The position numbers were made by a program, and so were the translations under genes. DNA of 64,000 nt. It comes from Rugalucina vietnamica. Taxonomy: Eukaryota; Mollusca; Bivalvia; Lucinida; Lucinidae. This document shows, piece after piece, positions 10,745-22,493 of the stretch. The notes below the pieces were generated by a model. That model saw only the letters and a list, made by a program, of their open reading frames with translations, was not told the origin of the DNA and did not search any database. Position 1 is the stretch's first letter; every line of letters begins with the position of its first letter. The stretch is taken from positions 3,866,501 through 3,930,500 of the forward strand of contig OZ024869.1 in the NCBI GenBank assembly GCA_964017185.1. Direction: 5' to 3'.

Positions 10745-11714
10745 TACATTACACGGACATGTTTTCCTGATGCTAAAGGAGCTTAAGTGGTACCACTGTA
10801 TTCCTATCTATTGAAAGTCGTTATGTTGATCACTGCTCAGGGACAGGACACTAGAAATTGTTGTGGTCTGACAACGACTCTGAATACAGGTAGTGGTAAA
10901 AAAAATCAGTAATGCTTTCAGAGGGAGACGGTTCCACTGACCAGGTTATCAGAGACCATAAACCAATAACCGGTGGTACCACAGTTACGGGTGTTATCAT
11001 TCAGAGATCCTCTTTATTACCCCCTGTAGAGCTCCTCCTCTTTATTACCCCCTGCAGAAAAAATAGTCATCTCGCAAACGTAAATCATTAAGCGGTTCAA
11101 GCATAGTCTAATTATCGTCCCAAGGTAGGAACAATTCCAAAATAACAAAACTCACTGATACAATTGGTCATTCGAAGGGCGAGCTCTTAGTTTTAATTGT
11201 TTGTTTGTTTGATTTGATGCTGTGCTTCCCAGTCAACAGCAATGGTATAAAAAAGGCAAACAACAACAAACAACAACAATATTTGTAATGTGGATAAACA
11301 ATTATAAACTGGATATTATATACTATAGTTGACAATGCCTTTTTGAAGTGAATTAAAAGATTATTTACGTCGCCAACACAGTGTTGGGTCTAGAGTCACT
11401 GTTGGATATATTTCATCAGCAAAGATTTCAAAATTACTTGTAAAGCGTGAGTTGTGGCATTTAGATACAAAATAAAAGTTATCGTAACTTTAAGTGACGT
11501 TATGAGATTAATTAAAAATGCCAGATGTTTTCTTGGGATGGTAGTATTTAACAGAAAATCATTTCTTTACATTTATGATAAAATATCAATTAACTCCATT
11601 TTAAAGAAGAGCCAGTGCTTGTGAAAATGGGTAATACCACAAAGAAAATGCCAACACAGCACATACCTGCACATACAATTATTTTGCCGATCTATTGACT
11701 GGACCGCTGAATAA
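10745..11714. other. Intergenic stretch, no gene seen
   Basis: It holds a short imperfect inverted pair ('aagtggtaccactgta' near 10785, 'ggtggtaccacagtt' near 10971) and duplicated 'cctctttattaccccctg' at about 11009 and 11037. Otherwise it is simple AT-rich sequence. Confidence 0.35.
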
Positions 11715-11724
11715 GCTGGCCCCA

Positions 11725-11915
11725 AGGTTATAAAACATTTTTCATGCTCAACTTAGCTGAGCATAAAATTTAAACTGCTCATAATTACTGACTGAAATAT
11801 CCCAAATGAATTGAAATTTCAGGTTTAGATCAACAAAACCTGTGATTTATGAGTAGGATAAATTTTAGTCTCAGCTGAGGTGAACATGAAATAAGTTTAT
11901 AAAATCGGGGCCAGG
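11725..11915. mobile_element. Palindromic MITE, 'ctcagctgagcatgaaat' family
   Basis: It begins 'aaggttataaaacatttttcatgctcaacttagctgagcat' and ends 'gtctcagctgaggtgaacatgaaataagtttataaaatcggggcc'. The two halves are near reverse complements. Better-preserved copies lie at 48000-48240 and 50088-50325. Confidence 0.65.
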
Positions 11916-12107
11916 TTACTCCGTTACCTTACACCCGTCAATGCATTTACATTTTTTGCAATTGCTATTTCTTCAAAAATTACCATTTTTAATGTTAAAC
12001 AGTATACAAATATCTAAATATGCGCGTTTGCTATAACATTTTCAATTGCTGTGAAATCTGCGAAAATGACCATTTTCAAATTAAACGTAAATATCTACAT
12101 ACTCATG

Positions 12108-12113
12108 CTTGTG
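12108..12113. repeat. Target-site duplication CTTGTG, left
   Basis: CTTGTG abuts the AGTAGTAATGG start of the Polinton-like element. The identical hexamer is at 22494-22499. Confidence 0.85.
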
Positions 12114-12539
12114 AGTAGTAATGGTGGCCACTATGGCGAGATTTTCTGAAAACTTATGGCAAGAAAACTTATAGCGAACAGAAGTGCTCGCTATAAGTTT
12201 CTCGCAATAAGTTTTTAGAAAATCTCGCCATAGGTGCGCACCCTGGGTCTCAGTTTAAAAATGAACTAGCTAAGTTGCATGTGTAGGTAAGTATCCTTGA
12301 GTTAAGACAAGTCTGCACATTTGAACATCTGCACATTTGCACTTCTGCACATCTGCACTTATGCACATCTGCACATTGCATATCTGCACATTTGCACATC
12401 TGCACTTCTGCACATCTGCACTTCTGCACATCTGCGCATCTACACATCTTTGGAGACTATGAGATAACTGACATAGTCAAGTTTTCTGTAGGTACGTTCC
12501 ATTAAGAAAGGGCCTTTTTCCTCTTGTGTTCCTGGGTAG
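12114..12539 (+). repeat. Left terminal inverted repeat of the Polinton-like element
   Basis: It contains an inner palindrome at about 12131-12232 (ctatggcgagattttctgaa ... its complement) and then a unique segment. A minisatellite of tgcaca-tctgcacatttgcac type follows at about 12312-12447. It ends near 'cctgggtag'. It pairs with 21974-22493. Confidence 0.85.
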
Positions 12540-12658
12540 AATTATTTGATTTTGCATTAGCATCCACATCTACACAAACATAGAAACTTCAAATAAAATG
12601 CCCCTTTGTTTTATTATTATTCACAGATAAGTACAGGAGATTAAAACTTTACATTACC

Positions 12659-13030
12659 ACTGGGTGCTTCCTTGGTCCCGATATAAAAAAGTTTTGTTTG
12701 ACTTTTTGGTAACGGATTTTGTTATACTTCTTTAACACAGTAAATTTCCACAAAATAGAGTCGATTATAACATAAATTGCTTAAATTACTTCATTTTTTA
12801 ACGAATCAAATGGAATCTTATTATAAAATTGCATTCAAAGCACTATATTGTGATTTGAAATTCTTTCAATGACGTCATAAATAAGAATCAAATCAAATCT
12901 TTGACCAAATTCTAGGAATTATTGTAGAAAAAAATCTGATACCGGAATCAAACAAAACCAAATCCTATCGGGACCTATAGAAAAAGTCAAACAAAACCTT
13001 TTTTATATCGGGACGAAGGAAGCACCCAGT
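12659..13030. mobile_element. MITE inside the Polinton-like element
   Basis: About 50-bp inverted repeats start actgggtgcttcctt and end in its complement (13016-13030). They include 'cccgatataaaaaagttttg' and its match. The 270-bp AT-rich core has no coding capacity. A short attac-like flank duplication is possible but not clean. Confidence 0.7.
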
Positions 13031-14068
13031 AATTACTGACGTTTTCAAATATGATCAAAATTTGTGAATGGAAAAATTTGCATATGGAAATCCATTTTCA
13101 TATCAAAAGTAAGAAAAGTGTTGCAATTATATTATTGAATGTAATATTATTTACTTAAATATCACATTTTTTAATTAAAAAGAAATAAATAAACACATTT
13201 TTGCTTGAATATTTACATGTACAGAAAATACAAGTTTTATTGTCTACGCGCCAGCGCGTAGACTACTCTAAAGTTTGAGATCGACCTACTTACAAGACAA
13301 CTCATACACCTCTCTACAACTGCAACTGAACGTTTGAGTCTAGTGGCTTGACCATCGTGTTAGTAGGATTCCGGATCGTTTCGCCAAGGACCGTGTAAAC
13401 ATGCAAACCTCCCTTTGGTTGGTAACATTTGTACCTATGGTGCAGTAGGTACCAAAAAATGGGACAAATCGTCAAATTCGTGGAACTGGTGCATGATTGC
13501 ATTCTATCTAAGCAACAACGGAATGAAACGAACCGACGGTATTGTGACGCTATATGGTCACTATATGAAAGCTTTGACCGCGCCCCACCTACCGTGTAGC
13601 CAATTACATTCTATCCAAGCCACAACGGAATGAAATGAACCGACAGTATTGTGACGGTCGATTGTCAGGTATGAATGCTTTGACTGCGCAGCGTTTTATT
13701 TCCGTTCAGTCACATGAACCACGATTAAATGATTCTTTGACATTCTAGTTTATATATGCGAAGCGTAGACCAAGCTTTTTGTTAAAGCTTATACTTGTCA
13801 ATTTTATAGTTGATATATTTGTACGTTCAAGGGGAACTATCGATATTGATTTTTCTGAGAAAAACAAAAGTAGGTTAGCATTTTCAGAAAATTCTAAAAC
13901 TGAAAGTAGATAATTTTCGGAAAACGACGCATGAATGGAAATCGGCAAAAGGTTTTGTGTTGAAATAGTTGTGTTTCACCTTGTAAATCAAACTGATATA
14001 TAGCATTTTCAAGAGCTAAATTATTCATTCACTCAAGTAATACTGACACATTCTGTACTTCTTCAAAC
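13031..14068. other. Noncoding left interior of the Polinton-like element
   Basis: A near-repeat of about 48 bp occurs twice ('cattctatc-aagc-aacaacggaatgaaa...cgac-gtattgtgacg' near 13500 and 13608). There is also a palindrome 'gtctacgcgc-cagcgcgtagac' near 13241. Short coding-like traces near 13750-13920 are too broken to call. Confidence 0.4.
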
Positions 14069-15312
14069 ATGAAAGATTTTTACATTACATTACTAAGTGA
14101 CAGTTCTATGAACATGTTCCCATCAAATAAACAGTCTGAATTTACTGTAAGATTGAATCATCCTATCAAAATTGACGTGGAAAGCTGGGAGGTTGCCTTG
14201 GTTGAAATTGCAACACCACCTGAAGTTCTCAACATAACAGAAGAAAACAACTATTTCTTTTTGACTTTTCTAGACCAATCCTGTTTACGCAGAGTTGGAA
14301 ATCGAAACATCACAGACATATGTAGCAGTGAAAACGGCTGCTATAACTTCAAACTAACAATTCCAACTGGAAATTATGAGTCACATGAATCACACTGGTA
14401 AACGTAAACGCACTGGCTAAGGCACGAACGTATAGGCTAAGGCTATTTCAACGCTATGGCTAAGAAAGAAAATGGCGGATAGAGAGACACATGTGCAGGT
14501 TTGTTGTTGTTTTACAGTTTCACTTTCCGGTTATCAATGATAACAGCTACTGGCTTGGCGGCGCGGGACCCACAAATGAGTCACAAACTTACGTTCGATG
14601 GTCCGATGTCGCCAGCTGCAGCCAGTAAAAGTGTAACCTCGACAAAGTGGAGACACTGAACCTCGAAAACTCATGATTTTTCATGAAACACTGTTTTTCT
14701 TTGATATCGTACGCTGTCTTGTAGTTTATACATGTGCAAATGATAAATCGGACGCCTTTGAGCACGATTTATGAAACAAATGAAATTGAAAGGCCCCCAG
14801 CGTGTGACAATACTTGAAGTTTCATTACAACGCTATTGGCTAAGGAACTGGAAACAACGTAGTGGCTAAGACCCCACAGTTTCTCGGTGGGAAAATGTTA
14901 TAATATGGTCGTAAGACACGTAAGTGTCTTTCTCAAAGTAGGTTTTGAGGTCTAAATTATTGTTCGAACATGGTTTAGAGCTTCGTTAGTTAAATTCAAA
15001 CAAATATATCGTATTTATGTACCTATCAATGTTTTCTTCGGGGGTGCTGGGGTTGCTTACAGGGGGAATTAGACAACCCAATCCCTGGGAATTAGACAGA
15101 GTACCATGACCCAGGGATGGTTAATTAGATGCTTTACTAGGAAATTGTACATAAAAATATACAGCGAAATTGATGACCCACCAGGGGATTTAGGACATCG
15201 CAATGCGATCATTGATTGGGGAATAAAACCTTTTTTTTTTTTTCAAAATTGTTTAATAATAAATTCCCAATGGAAATCCCGCCGCCCCCTCCCCTCTCCA
15301 TGAAAACATCAA

Positions 15313-18300
15313 AATGATCATGTAGATGAGCAAATTGTTGATTTTCCTAGCAAACCATCTGATCAACCTGTTATTCGGTCAGATGATTATATTCATAATG
15401 CAGAGACTATCTCTGAGATTACTGAGGGAAACGACTCCTCCACGAACAGTACTGTGCAAAACTCAGCTGATACGCTTTTGTCTAATGTATCCAATGATGG
15501 GGAGGCTACTGAATTTACTTTTATGAAAAAAGGTCTACATGTTGCAAACCTTAATGTCAGACATTTACTCTCTAAGTTAGATGACGTTAGTATGGTTTTA
15601 GCTTCTGAAAATGGTCCTGATATATTAGGACTATGTGAAACATTTTTAGATTCAACTACACCTGATAATCTGATATCTGTTTCTGATTTTGAAATTTTGC
15701 GGAAAGATAGAGGTTGCATCATTAATAAATCTGGAGGTGGGGTATTATTGTATTTCAGAAATACGATTAACTGTAGGCGCAAAACAGAACTGGAGATTTC
15801 TAACATTGAAACTCTTTGGTCCGAGGTAGCATTTCCAAATTCAAAGCCATTTCTGTTGTGCACAGTATACCGCCCACCTGATGCAAAATGTGACTGGATA
15901 GAGCTTTTTGAAGCAGAACTATCCATTGCGCAAACTACAGGGTATGAAATAATTCTCATGGGAGATTTTAACATAAATTATTTAAATTGTTCAAATAAAA
16001 AATGGCTTCACTTGGTAGAACTGTTTGACCTGAAACAAATGATTACAACCCCCACGAGAATTACACAAACTACCAGTTCTATAATTGATCACCTCTACAC
16101 TTCAACTTCTGAACATATATCAGAATGTTTCGTACCCCACTACTCAATCAGCGATCATTTCCCTATATGCTTTACGAGGAAAATCAACTACAAAATAAAA
16201 AGGTCTGCCCATATAAATACAAACTATAGATGTTTTAAGGATTTAAATGAAGAATTATTTTTGGCCGATTTGTCCGAAGATTTAAGTCTGTTTTCTGTCA
16301 GTGAATCGGATATTGAAACGGACCTTACCACATGGTATGATATTTTATTAAGACGGCTCGACCAACATGCACCGTTTAAAAGTAAGAGGGTTAAAACAAA
16401 ACGAATGCCCCCGTGGTACAATCCTGATATTGCACAAGCCCGTAAAAATCGAGATAAGAACAAAAAATTGCGAAACTGGGTCCAGTATAGAAAATACAGG
16501 AATTTAACTAAATCACTTATCAGGAAAGCCAAAAGAAATCATTTTACTTCCGCTGTTACAAATAATAAAGACACAAAAATTTTATGGCAGCAAATAAAGT
16601 CATTTCAAAATGGTGATAACAAAACTGCAAAATTATTACCTGATCAATTGAACATTGATGGTGCATTAGTAACAAATCCAAACGAAATCGCATGTAAGCT
16701 TAATAAATTTTTTACTAACATTTCTATACGACTTAATTCTTTCAACACGACAGCAAAAGCGGATGACCAAACCAAGCTCATTAACCATGTCAGCAACAAA
16801 GTGCCTTCAGAAACTTTTTTCCATATCCCACTCATCACACCATCACAGGTTGCGACTCTCATCCGTAAACTAGATCCCGGAAAATCAACTGGCCTGGACG
16901 GCATCGGCCCCAGGATTATTAAACTATCATGTGATGTTATAGCACCCAGCATCGCAGATTTGATAAATAAAAGCATCACTAGTGGGCGTTTTCCAAATCA
17001 GCTTAAACAAGCAAAGGTGTATCCAATTTTTAAAAATGGTGCAAAAGATGACCCATCAAACTACCGCCCAATTTCTATTTTGCCCACCATCTCAAAATTT
17101 TTTGAAAAACATGTCAATATCCACCTTATGCGATTTCTAAATAAACACAAATTGATACATGAATGCCAATCTGGTTTCAGACAAAAACACAGCTGTAATA
17201 CTGCACTTATTAAACTGATAGATCAGTGGATGGAAAGTATCGATAAGGGAGACATAATTGGTTCTTTGTTTATTGATTTCAGAAAGGCCTTTGACATGGT
17301 CGACCATCCGCTTCTTCTTAAAAAGCTGACACACTATAAGCTGAGCAATGCATCCTTAAACTGGTTCCAGTCTTACCTAAGTAATCGCGTTCAATGCATA
17401 AAGAGCGACGACGGTATGTCTGAATTCTCTGAGATGTTATCGGGTGTGCCCCAGGGCTCTATTCTGGGGCCCACATTATTTTTATTATTTATCAATGACC
17501 TGCCTCTCTATCTGAAACATTGTCTCGCTGATCTATATGCAGACGATAGTACTGTTCACGTATCGGGGAAAAACAAGCCCGAAATTGAACATAAATTGCA
17601 AACGGATGCAAATGAAACAGATGACTGGAGTATAAGAAATAAACTGCCAATTCATTATGGTAAATCAACTACTATGACCCTTGGTACTATATATAAACTT
17701 CAACAGGCAGGTCAATTGAATATAACTATCGGTAATACTCCTCTAAACTCAGTCAGTTCTCAAAAATTATTAGGCTTACATATTGATGAAACCGAGGACC
17801 GAAGAACTAACTAAATGTTGTGAACCACTGCAGAAGCTGAGGGTGAGGTTAGGTACCTGTAAAACCGGTTTAAGCCCGCCAGTAACTTTGTGTTACTGAT
17901 CGTTCCAAGTCGATACTTCTGTAGTGGTTCTTTTTGTTTTATGTCTTGGTGTTTAGGATTTTTTGTGCTGTTGGCGCCTTATGTGTGTTTTCGTATTTTT
18001 AGTTGAGTTAAGGTAACTGGGTGGCCACCTATTGGGAAAATAGCTGCTCATTCGGCTTACGATATGTTTCATGGTATAAGTACCTGATTGTTAGTTTGTT
18101 TTTTTCCCACCTCGGTTTTTGGAGTTGGAATCTTTTTCTGATTGCGCCTTTTCCTGATCTTTGCCTACTTGTACCTTCTTACTTGGAACAAACATATTGA
18201 TTACTTATGTTCCGTCATTTCCTCTAGGATATCACTTCTAAAACATCTTTCTTATTATGTTCCACAAAATGTCCAAAAAATGTATTATCAAAGTTACATT

Positions 18301-18750
18301 CTCCCTATGATTGATTACGGTTCGATTTCTTGGGGATCCACATCAAAACAGAACATTGAACGTATAAATAAGATGCAAAAACGAGCGGCACGTATCATTT
18401 TAAACGCAGACTATATTACTCCATCAGAGGAAATGTTTCAACGATTAGATTGGATGCCAGTATCAAATCGAATTAAATATAATAAAGCCATTCTGACATA
18501 CAAGGCCTTGAACAATCTTACGCCGTCATACATATCCGATTTGCTGACACCAACAGCTTTAGTATATAACAGAACTTTGAGATCAACTGAAAATGGCGCA
18601 CTAGTAATACCAAAGACCAATACATCTTTTTACACAGGCTCATTTACATGCTCAGCCCCCAAACTATGGAATACGTTCCCGACATCAATCAGACAAGCAC
18701 CGTCCTTGAACACATTCAAAAGAACTTTGAAAGAGCATATAGCATCTTAA
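15313..18750 (+). pseudogene. LINE ORF2: endonuclease-reverse transcriptase, split by an insertion
   Basis: The frame is open to 17814. The endonuclease comes first (LHVANLNVRHL; ILGLCETFLD; CTVYRPP; ILMGDFNINY; SDHFPICF). The RT follows (DPGKSTGLDGI; NYRPISILPTISK; FIDFRKAFDMVDH; GVPQGSILGP; DLYADDSTV with the catalytic YADD). The frame then runs into inserted Naiad 3' sequence and stops at 17814. The C-terminal part resumes at about 18178 (LTWNKHIDYLC ... APKLWNTFP ... stop at 18750). Catalytic residues look intact on either side, so the insertion is the main lesion. First-ATG choice is uncertain because the 5' end may be truncated. Confidence 0.85.
17791..18177 (+). mobile_element. Naiad 3' fragment inserted in the LINE ORF
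   Basis: It begins 'accgaggaccgaagaactaa' and continues through 'gtaaaaccggtttaagcccg' to 'cttgtacctt'. It matches the reverse complement of 6390-6770, including the bases just below the RT stop region. The LINE reading is continuous across the site if this piece is left out. Confidence 0.8.
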
Positions 18751-19101
18751 CTTACTATGCTTTTATACTTTTAAATACGTCTTTTTACCTTATTTTAATG
18801 AGCCAAATAACAATTTTATATGCCCGTCCGAAACTAAACCGATGTACATTTTATGTAAGTCAATGTGATGCAAATGATAAGTTTTAGGTGTTTTTACTTA
18901 TTACTACATTGATTATCCATTGGTTTTACGAATGTCTGACTTGTTTGTAAATTTGTATATATTTCTGTTTGTTTATTTCCATGTTTGATATGTTGTATTT
19001 ATTGTCTATGTTTGGAGGGCCATATGGTAGACTGGCCTTTGGGCTAAATATGTTACCCTCTTGAAATATTGTATAAATAAATAATAATAAAAATAAATAA
19101 A

Positions 19102-19512
19102 ACATCCGTTGCGAACAGTGGCAGTAATTTTGCAATGCGATAATCAAAGATAGTATACTTATTCAAACCTCAACAAACATGATTTGAAAGTAGTGTTAAT
19201 GAACGTAGCATTGAACTATACAAATAACATGTAACTACGGTTCAGATGGTTTTGAATAGAGGATAAAATACAAAATTCAAATCTTACGTTTTGGCCATCC
19301 ACGTTGAAAAACGTCTGACTCTCTTATCAGAGAGCCTGGCAATAAGCACTAGTTTTGACATATAGTGCGTATAATTAATATCCGTTAATCAGTAAAAGGG
19401 TTTTAGACAAATTGATTGATATGAAATTCTTAAATAACCTTATTCATAGAGAATTAGCATTAAATTGATACATCTTAACCAACCCTCTGTGAATAAAACT
19501 AAGCTAGATGTT
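19102..19512. other. Unassigned sequence inside the large inverted-repeat element
   Basis: AT-rich, with no open coding segment, and not inverted relative to the left side. It may be original core sequence of the inverted-repeat element or older insertion debris. Confidence 0.3.
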
Positions 19513-19864
19513 GGAAACGAACTTGTTTTGTGTTTTGGAGTTGAAATTTTGTACTGTTTTGTCGTTTGAGCCTTATGTACGTTTTCACATTTTTAAGTCA
19601 AATCAAATCAAATAATTTATTGGCATAGAATTCAAGGACAGGATTGTAACCATACATACAAATACAAATACATTTTTAGTTAAGTTCGGTAACTGAGTAG
19701 TCGCCTATTGGGGAATAGCTGCTCACTCGGCTTACGGTATGTTTTCTTGGCATAAGTACCTAAATGTCATTTTGGCTTTTTCCCACCCCTCGGTTTGTGG
19801 AGTGGGACTTTCTCTCTGATTGCGCCATTTCCTGATCATTGCCTACTTTTTACCTTTTCAAATT
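19513..19864 (+). mobile_element. Naiad 3' fragment, itself interrupted by a LINE tail
   Basis: A diverged copy of the Naiad 3' end. At about 19596-19672 it carries an insert which, read on the minus strand, ends 'ccaataaattatttgatttg...', a typical short LINE 3' end. After it the Naiad sequence resumes ('agttaagttcggtaactgag'). Confidence 0.6.
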
Positions 19865-20940
19865 ATTTAACGAAGCTCTAAACCATGTTTGAATAATAAT
19901 TTAGACCTCAAAACCTACTTTGAGAAAGACACTTACGAGTCCTACGACCATATTATAACATTTTCCCACTGAAAAACTTTGGTTTCTTAGCCACTACGTT
20001 GTTTCCAGTTCCTTAGCAAATAGCGTTGTAATGAAACTTCAAGTATTGTCACACACTGGGGGCCCTTCAATTTCTTTTTTATGAATCATGCTCAAAGGTG
20101 TCCGATTTATCATTTGCATATGTATAAACTACAAGACAGCGTACTATATCATAGAAAAACAGTGTTTCATGAAAAATCATGAGTGTTCGTGGTTCATTGT
20201 CTCCACTTTGTCGAGGTTACACTTTTACTGGCTGCAGCTGGCGACATCGGACCATCGAACATAAGTTTGTGACTCATTTGTGGGTCCCGCGCCGCCAAGC
20301 CAGTAACTGTCATCATTGATAACCGGAAAATGAAACTGTAAAACAACAACAAACCTGCACATGTGTCTATCTATCCGCCATTTTCTTTCTTAGCCATAGC
20401 GTTGAAATTGCCTTAGCCTATACGTTCGTGCCTTAGCCAGTGCGTTTACGTTTACCAGTGTGATAAATATCTAGCTGAAGAAAATGCAGAACTCCATTGA
20501 CAACTTTGAAAAAGGCATACTGAAAAAAGGATTAGATTCATCATTGGTCGAAAAGCCTATAGGAAATGAAGAAAATGTGTATAAGTTCAATGCAAAGTTG
20601 AATTAGAATTTTAGCAACGTTTATGTTTATTCTGACATTGCAAGTTTCACTTTTATTGGTGATACTGTAGCACCTATTTTACGAGTTGTTCCATTTCAAA
20701 GTAAACCAGATTCATATTTCTTCTATAAAGAATTTATTATATAAACTCTGCACTATGTTTCTGTGTCAAAATCTATTGTAGACCAAGTGCACATTACATT
20801 AAAAACAGAAAATGGTATGATTGTTCCTTTTGTAACAGGCAAAACGATTTTAAAATTACACTTTCGTAGAAAGAAAAACTAGTATAAATATAATCTAAGA
20901 GTTTGTAAATTATCAATTTTGTACAAAACGCTAAAGAGAT

Positions 20941-21262
20941 GACTTCCTTAGAAGAACAGACAAAACAATCCTGCAAGGCTATGGAAGAATCTAAGAAAAT
21001 GCCAGTGACACAGAAACCGAGTTGATCTCATGCAGCTTATGCACAGATCAGATACGTTATGAAACGGCTGAATACAGCTTTGAATAAAAGGCCTAGAGAG
21101 GGCAGACCATCGAAGTATTGCAGAGTGTGTCGGGCTGAACTGCTTTCTATCAGTAAAGAACTGTAAGAGAAAAAGAAGAAAACAACAGCTAAACGTCAGC
21201 GGATTACAAAGAAACCAAATCTGAGAAGAACTAGAACAAAACCAACTCCAGCGATGGTATAA
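20941..21262 (+). pseudogene. Small basic protein gene, degenerate
   Basis: Starting at ATG 20938-20940, the frame has a TGA after 28 codons, then continues in frame with YAQIRYVMKRLNTALNKRP and KYCRVCRAELLSI, a further TAA, then a very basic run of KKK/RITKKPNLRRTRTK, stopping at about 21262. The K/R-rich tail suggests nucleic-acid binding. It lies between the uncharacterised Polinton-type gene and the acidic zinc-finger gene. I do not recognise the family. Confidence 0.45.
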
Positions 21263-21276
21263 AAAGACAGACTTAG

Positions 21277-21855
21277 GATGAATCTCAGTATTCTTCGACT
21301 AACCAGCAGTGCCATCAGTGCGATCGTGAATTTTCCAGATCATACAGCTTGAGAAGACACAAGGACAGTGGTATCTGCAGAGGTACTCAGGCTAACATGT
21401 TAGACAGTGATGAAGAAAGTGTTTTATCTGAAAGAAGATCATTGGACGATGGAAAAGACATCTTCAGAAAACCTGATCTTGATGATGTAGAAGAAGTCGA
21501 TGAGGAAGAAGAGGACGAAACTGAAGAAAGTGAGGAAGATGAGAATGAAGAAGAAGAGGAAGAAGAAGATGATGATGATGACGATGATATTGATGATGAT
21601 GAGGAGGAGGAGGAGGAGGAGAAGGAGGAGGAGGAGGAGGAAGAGGAACCTCAGAAAATTAAACCACGGGATGTTTTGATGGACATAACGTCAGATAAGA
21701 TGCAAGACACTTTCAACGAAACAGTTGAAAAAGCCCTGCATGAAAATCCGGGCAAAGACGTACAAGAGGCTGAAGAGATAGCATATGATGAACTAAAGCC
21801 AAAGTATCTGTCAGAGTTCGTATCCCGCTACAAGTATCTGACCGATCTCTCTTGA
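21277..21855 (+). pseudogene. Zinc-finger / acidic-region protein gene of the Polinton-like element, start lost
   Basis: The frame 21277-21855 has one finger, CHQC-x12-H-x5-C (C2HC; about residues 12-35). Then comes a long Glu/Asp run encoded by GAA/GAG/GAT repeats, and a folded-looking tail (KPRDVLMDITSDKM ... EAEEIAYDELKPKY ... RYKYLTDLS) before TGA. No ATG precedes the finger in frame: a TAG lies at 21274. The start is therefore lost or in a missing exon. From memory, proteins with an N-terminal finger and this kind of EAxxxAYxxLxPxY tail occur with Polinton-like elements. The function is unknown. The acidic run may be expanded. Confidence 0.55.
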
Positions 21856-21973
21856 GATACAAGACTAAGGGACTCTTCAGACGCATTCAGCTGTATAGCA
21901 ACAGAAACTACTACATACCCACACAACCGTCCCCATCCTAGACAAGTCCAGCAAGTGTCACAATGTGACAAAT

Positions 21974-22493
21974 CTACCCAGGAGCACAAGAGGAGAAAGG
22001 CCATTTCTTAATGGAACTTACCTACAGAAAACTTGACTATGTCAATTATCTCATAGTCTCCAAAGATGTGTAGATGCGCAGGCGTGTAGATGTGCAGATA
22101 TGTAGTTGCGCAGATGTGCAGAAGTGCAGATGTGCAAATGTGCAGATGTGCAAATGTGCAGATGTGTATAAGTGCAGATGTGCAAATGTGCAATGTGCAA
22201 ATGTGCAGATGTGCATAAGTGCAGATGTGCAGAAGTGCAGATGTGCAAATGTGCAGATGTGTAAATGTGCAAATGTGCAGATGTGCAAATGTGCAGACTT
22301 GTCTTAACTCAAGGATACTTACCTACACATGCAACTTAGCTAGTTCATTTTTAAACTGAGACCCAGGGTGCGCACCTATGGCGAGATTTTCTGAAAACTT
22401 ATAGCGAGAAACTTATAGCGAGGGACTGCTCGCTATACGTTTTCTCGCTATAAGTTTTCAGAAAATCTCGCCATAGTTGCCACCATTACTACT
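21974..22493 (-). repeat. Right terminal inverted repeat of the Polinton-like element
   Basis: Reverse complement of 12114-12539, with the same inner palindrome at 22376-22475. Its minisatellite (tgtgcagatgtgcaaa units, about 22066-22300) is longer, so the arms differ in array size. The CADVQKC-type frames across it are artefacts. Confidence 0.85.

Larger units (their letters stand above)
15250..19101 (+). mobile_element. CR1/Jockey-superfamily LINE
   Basis: Its long frame carries an EEP-type endonuclease and an RT. A noncoding 3' end reads 'tttggagggccatatggtagactgg...', then an (A/T)AAATA-rich tail at 19070-19101. The 5' end is approximate; the coding frame is open from about 15310. It is inserted in the large inverted-repeat element and itself split by a Naiad fragment at 17791-18177. 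Confidence 0.75.
14393..20460. mobile_element. Large inverted-repeat (foldback) element nested in the Polinton-like element
   Basis: Arms of about 600 bp (14393-14992 and 19865-20460) start CACTGGTAAACGTAAACG and end in its complement. The outer parts repeat 'ggctaaggcacgaacgtata' and 'acgctatggctaag'. The match can be extended to ATCACACTGG. No clean target duplication is seen. The interior is almost entirely a LINE and Penelope fragments, so any original coding content is lost or absent. It interrupts the gene that begins at 14069. Confidence 0.7.
14069..20882 (+). pseudogene. Polinton-associated uncharacterised protein gene, split by a nested element
   Basis: The 5' part (14069-14392) starts MKDFYITLLSDSSMNMFPSN and has a WEVALVEIATPPE segment. 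The reading resumes after the nested element at about 20461 (KYLAEE..., then shifted one base, MQNSIDNF). A TAG at about 20606 interrupts before FSNVYVYSDI, FIGDTVAPILRVVPF and a C-terminal VPFVTGKTILKLHFRRKK, with the stop at 20880-20882. From memory, proteins of this pattern (FYxTLxSxxS start, LLR-VP, final K-LHFRR) are common uncharacterised products in invertebrate genomes, and I associate them with Polinton-like elements. The role is unknown; a virion-type structural role is only a guess. Broken by the 6-kb insertion, a frameshift and stops. Confidence 0.6.
12114..22493. mobile_element. Degenerate Polinton/Maverick-like element (10.4 kb, with nested insertions)
   Basis: Seen: the ends are inverted repeats starting AGTAGTAATGGTGGC and ending in its complement. 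The left repeat is about 430 bp and the right about 520 bp, with a perfect 6-bp duplication outside. Known: Polintons start with AG, have inverted repeats of hundreds of bp and make 6-bp duplications. Without the nested 6.1 kb inverted-repeat element and a 372-bp MITE, only about 3.4 kb of interior remains. It holds three small degenerate genes (14069/20461, 20940, 21277). No protein-primed polymerase, integrase, protease or packaging ATPase is visible. Inferred: an internally deleted, non-autonomous derivative. Confidence 0.75.

Noticed and set aside
22008-22307. Cys/His-rich frames on both strands (CKCADV / HICTFAHLH)
   Set aside because: Translation of a short minisatellite in the Polinton terminus; open in several frames at once.
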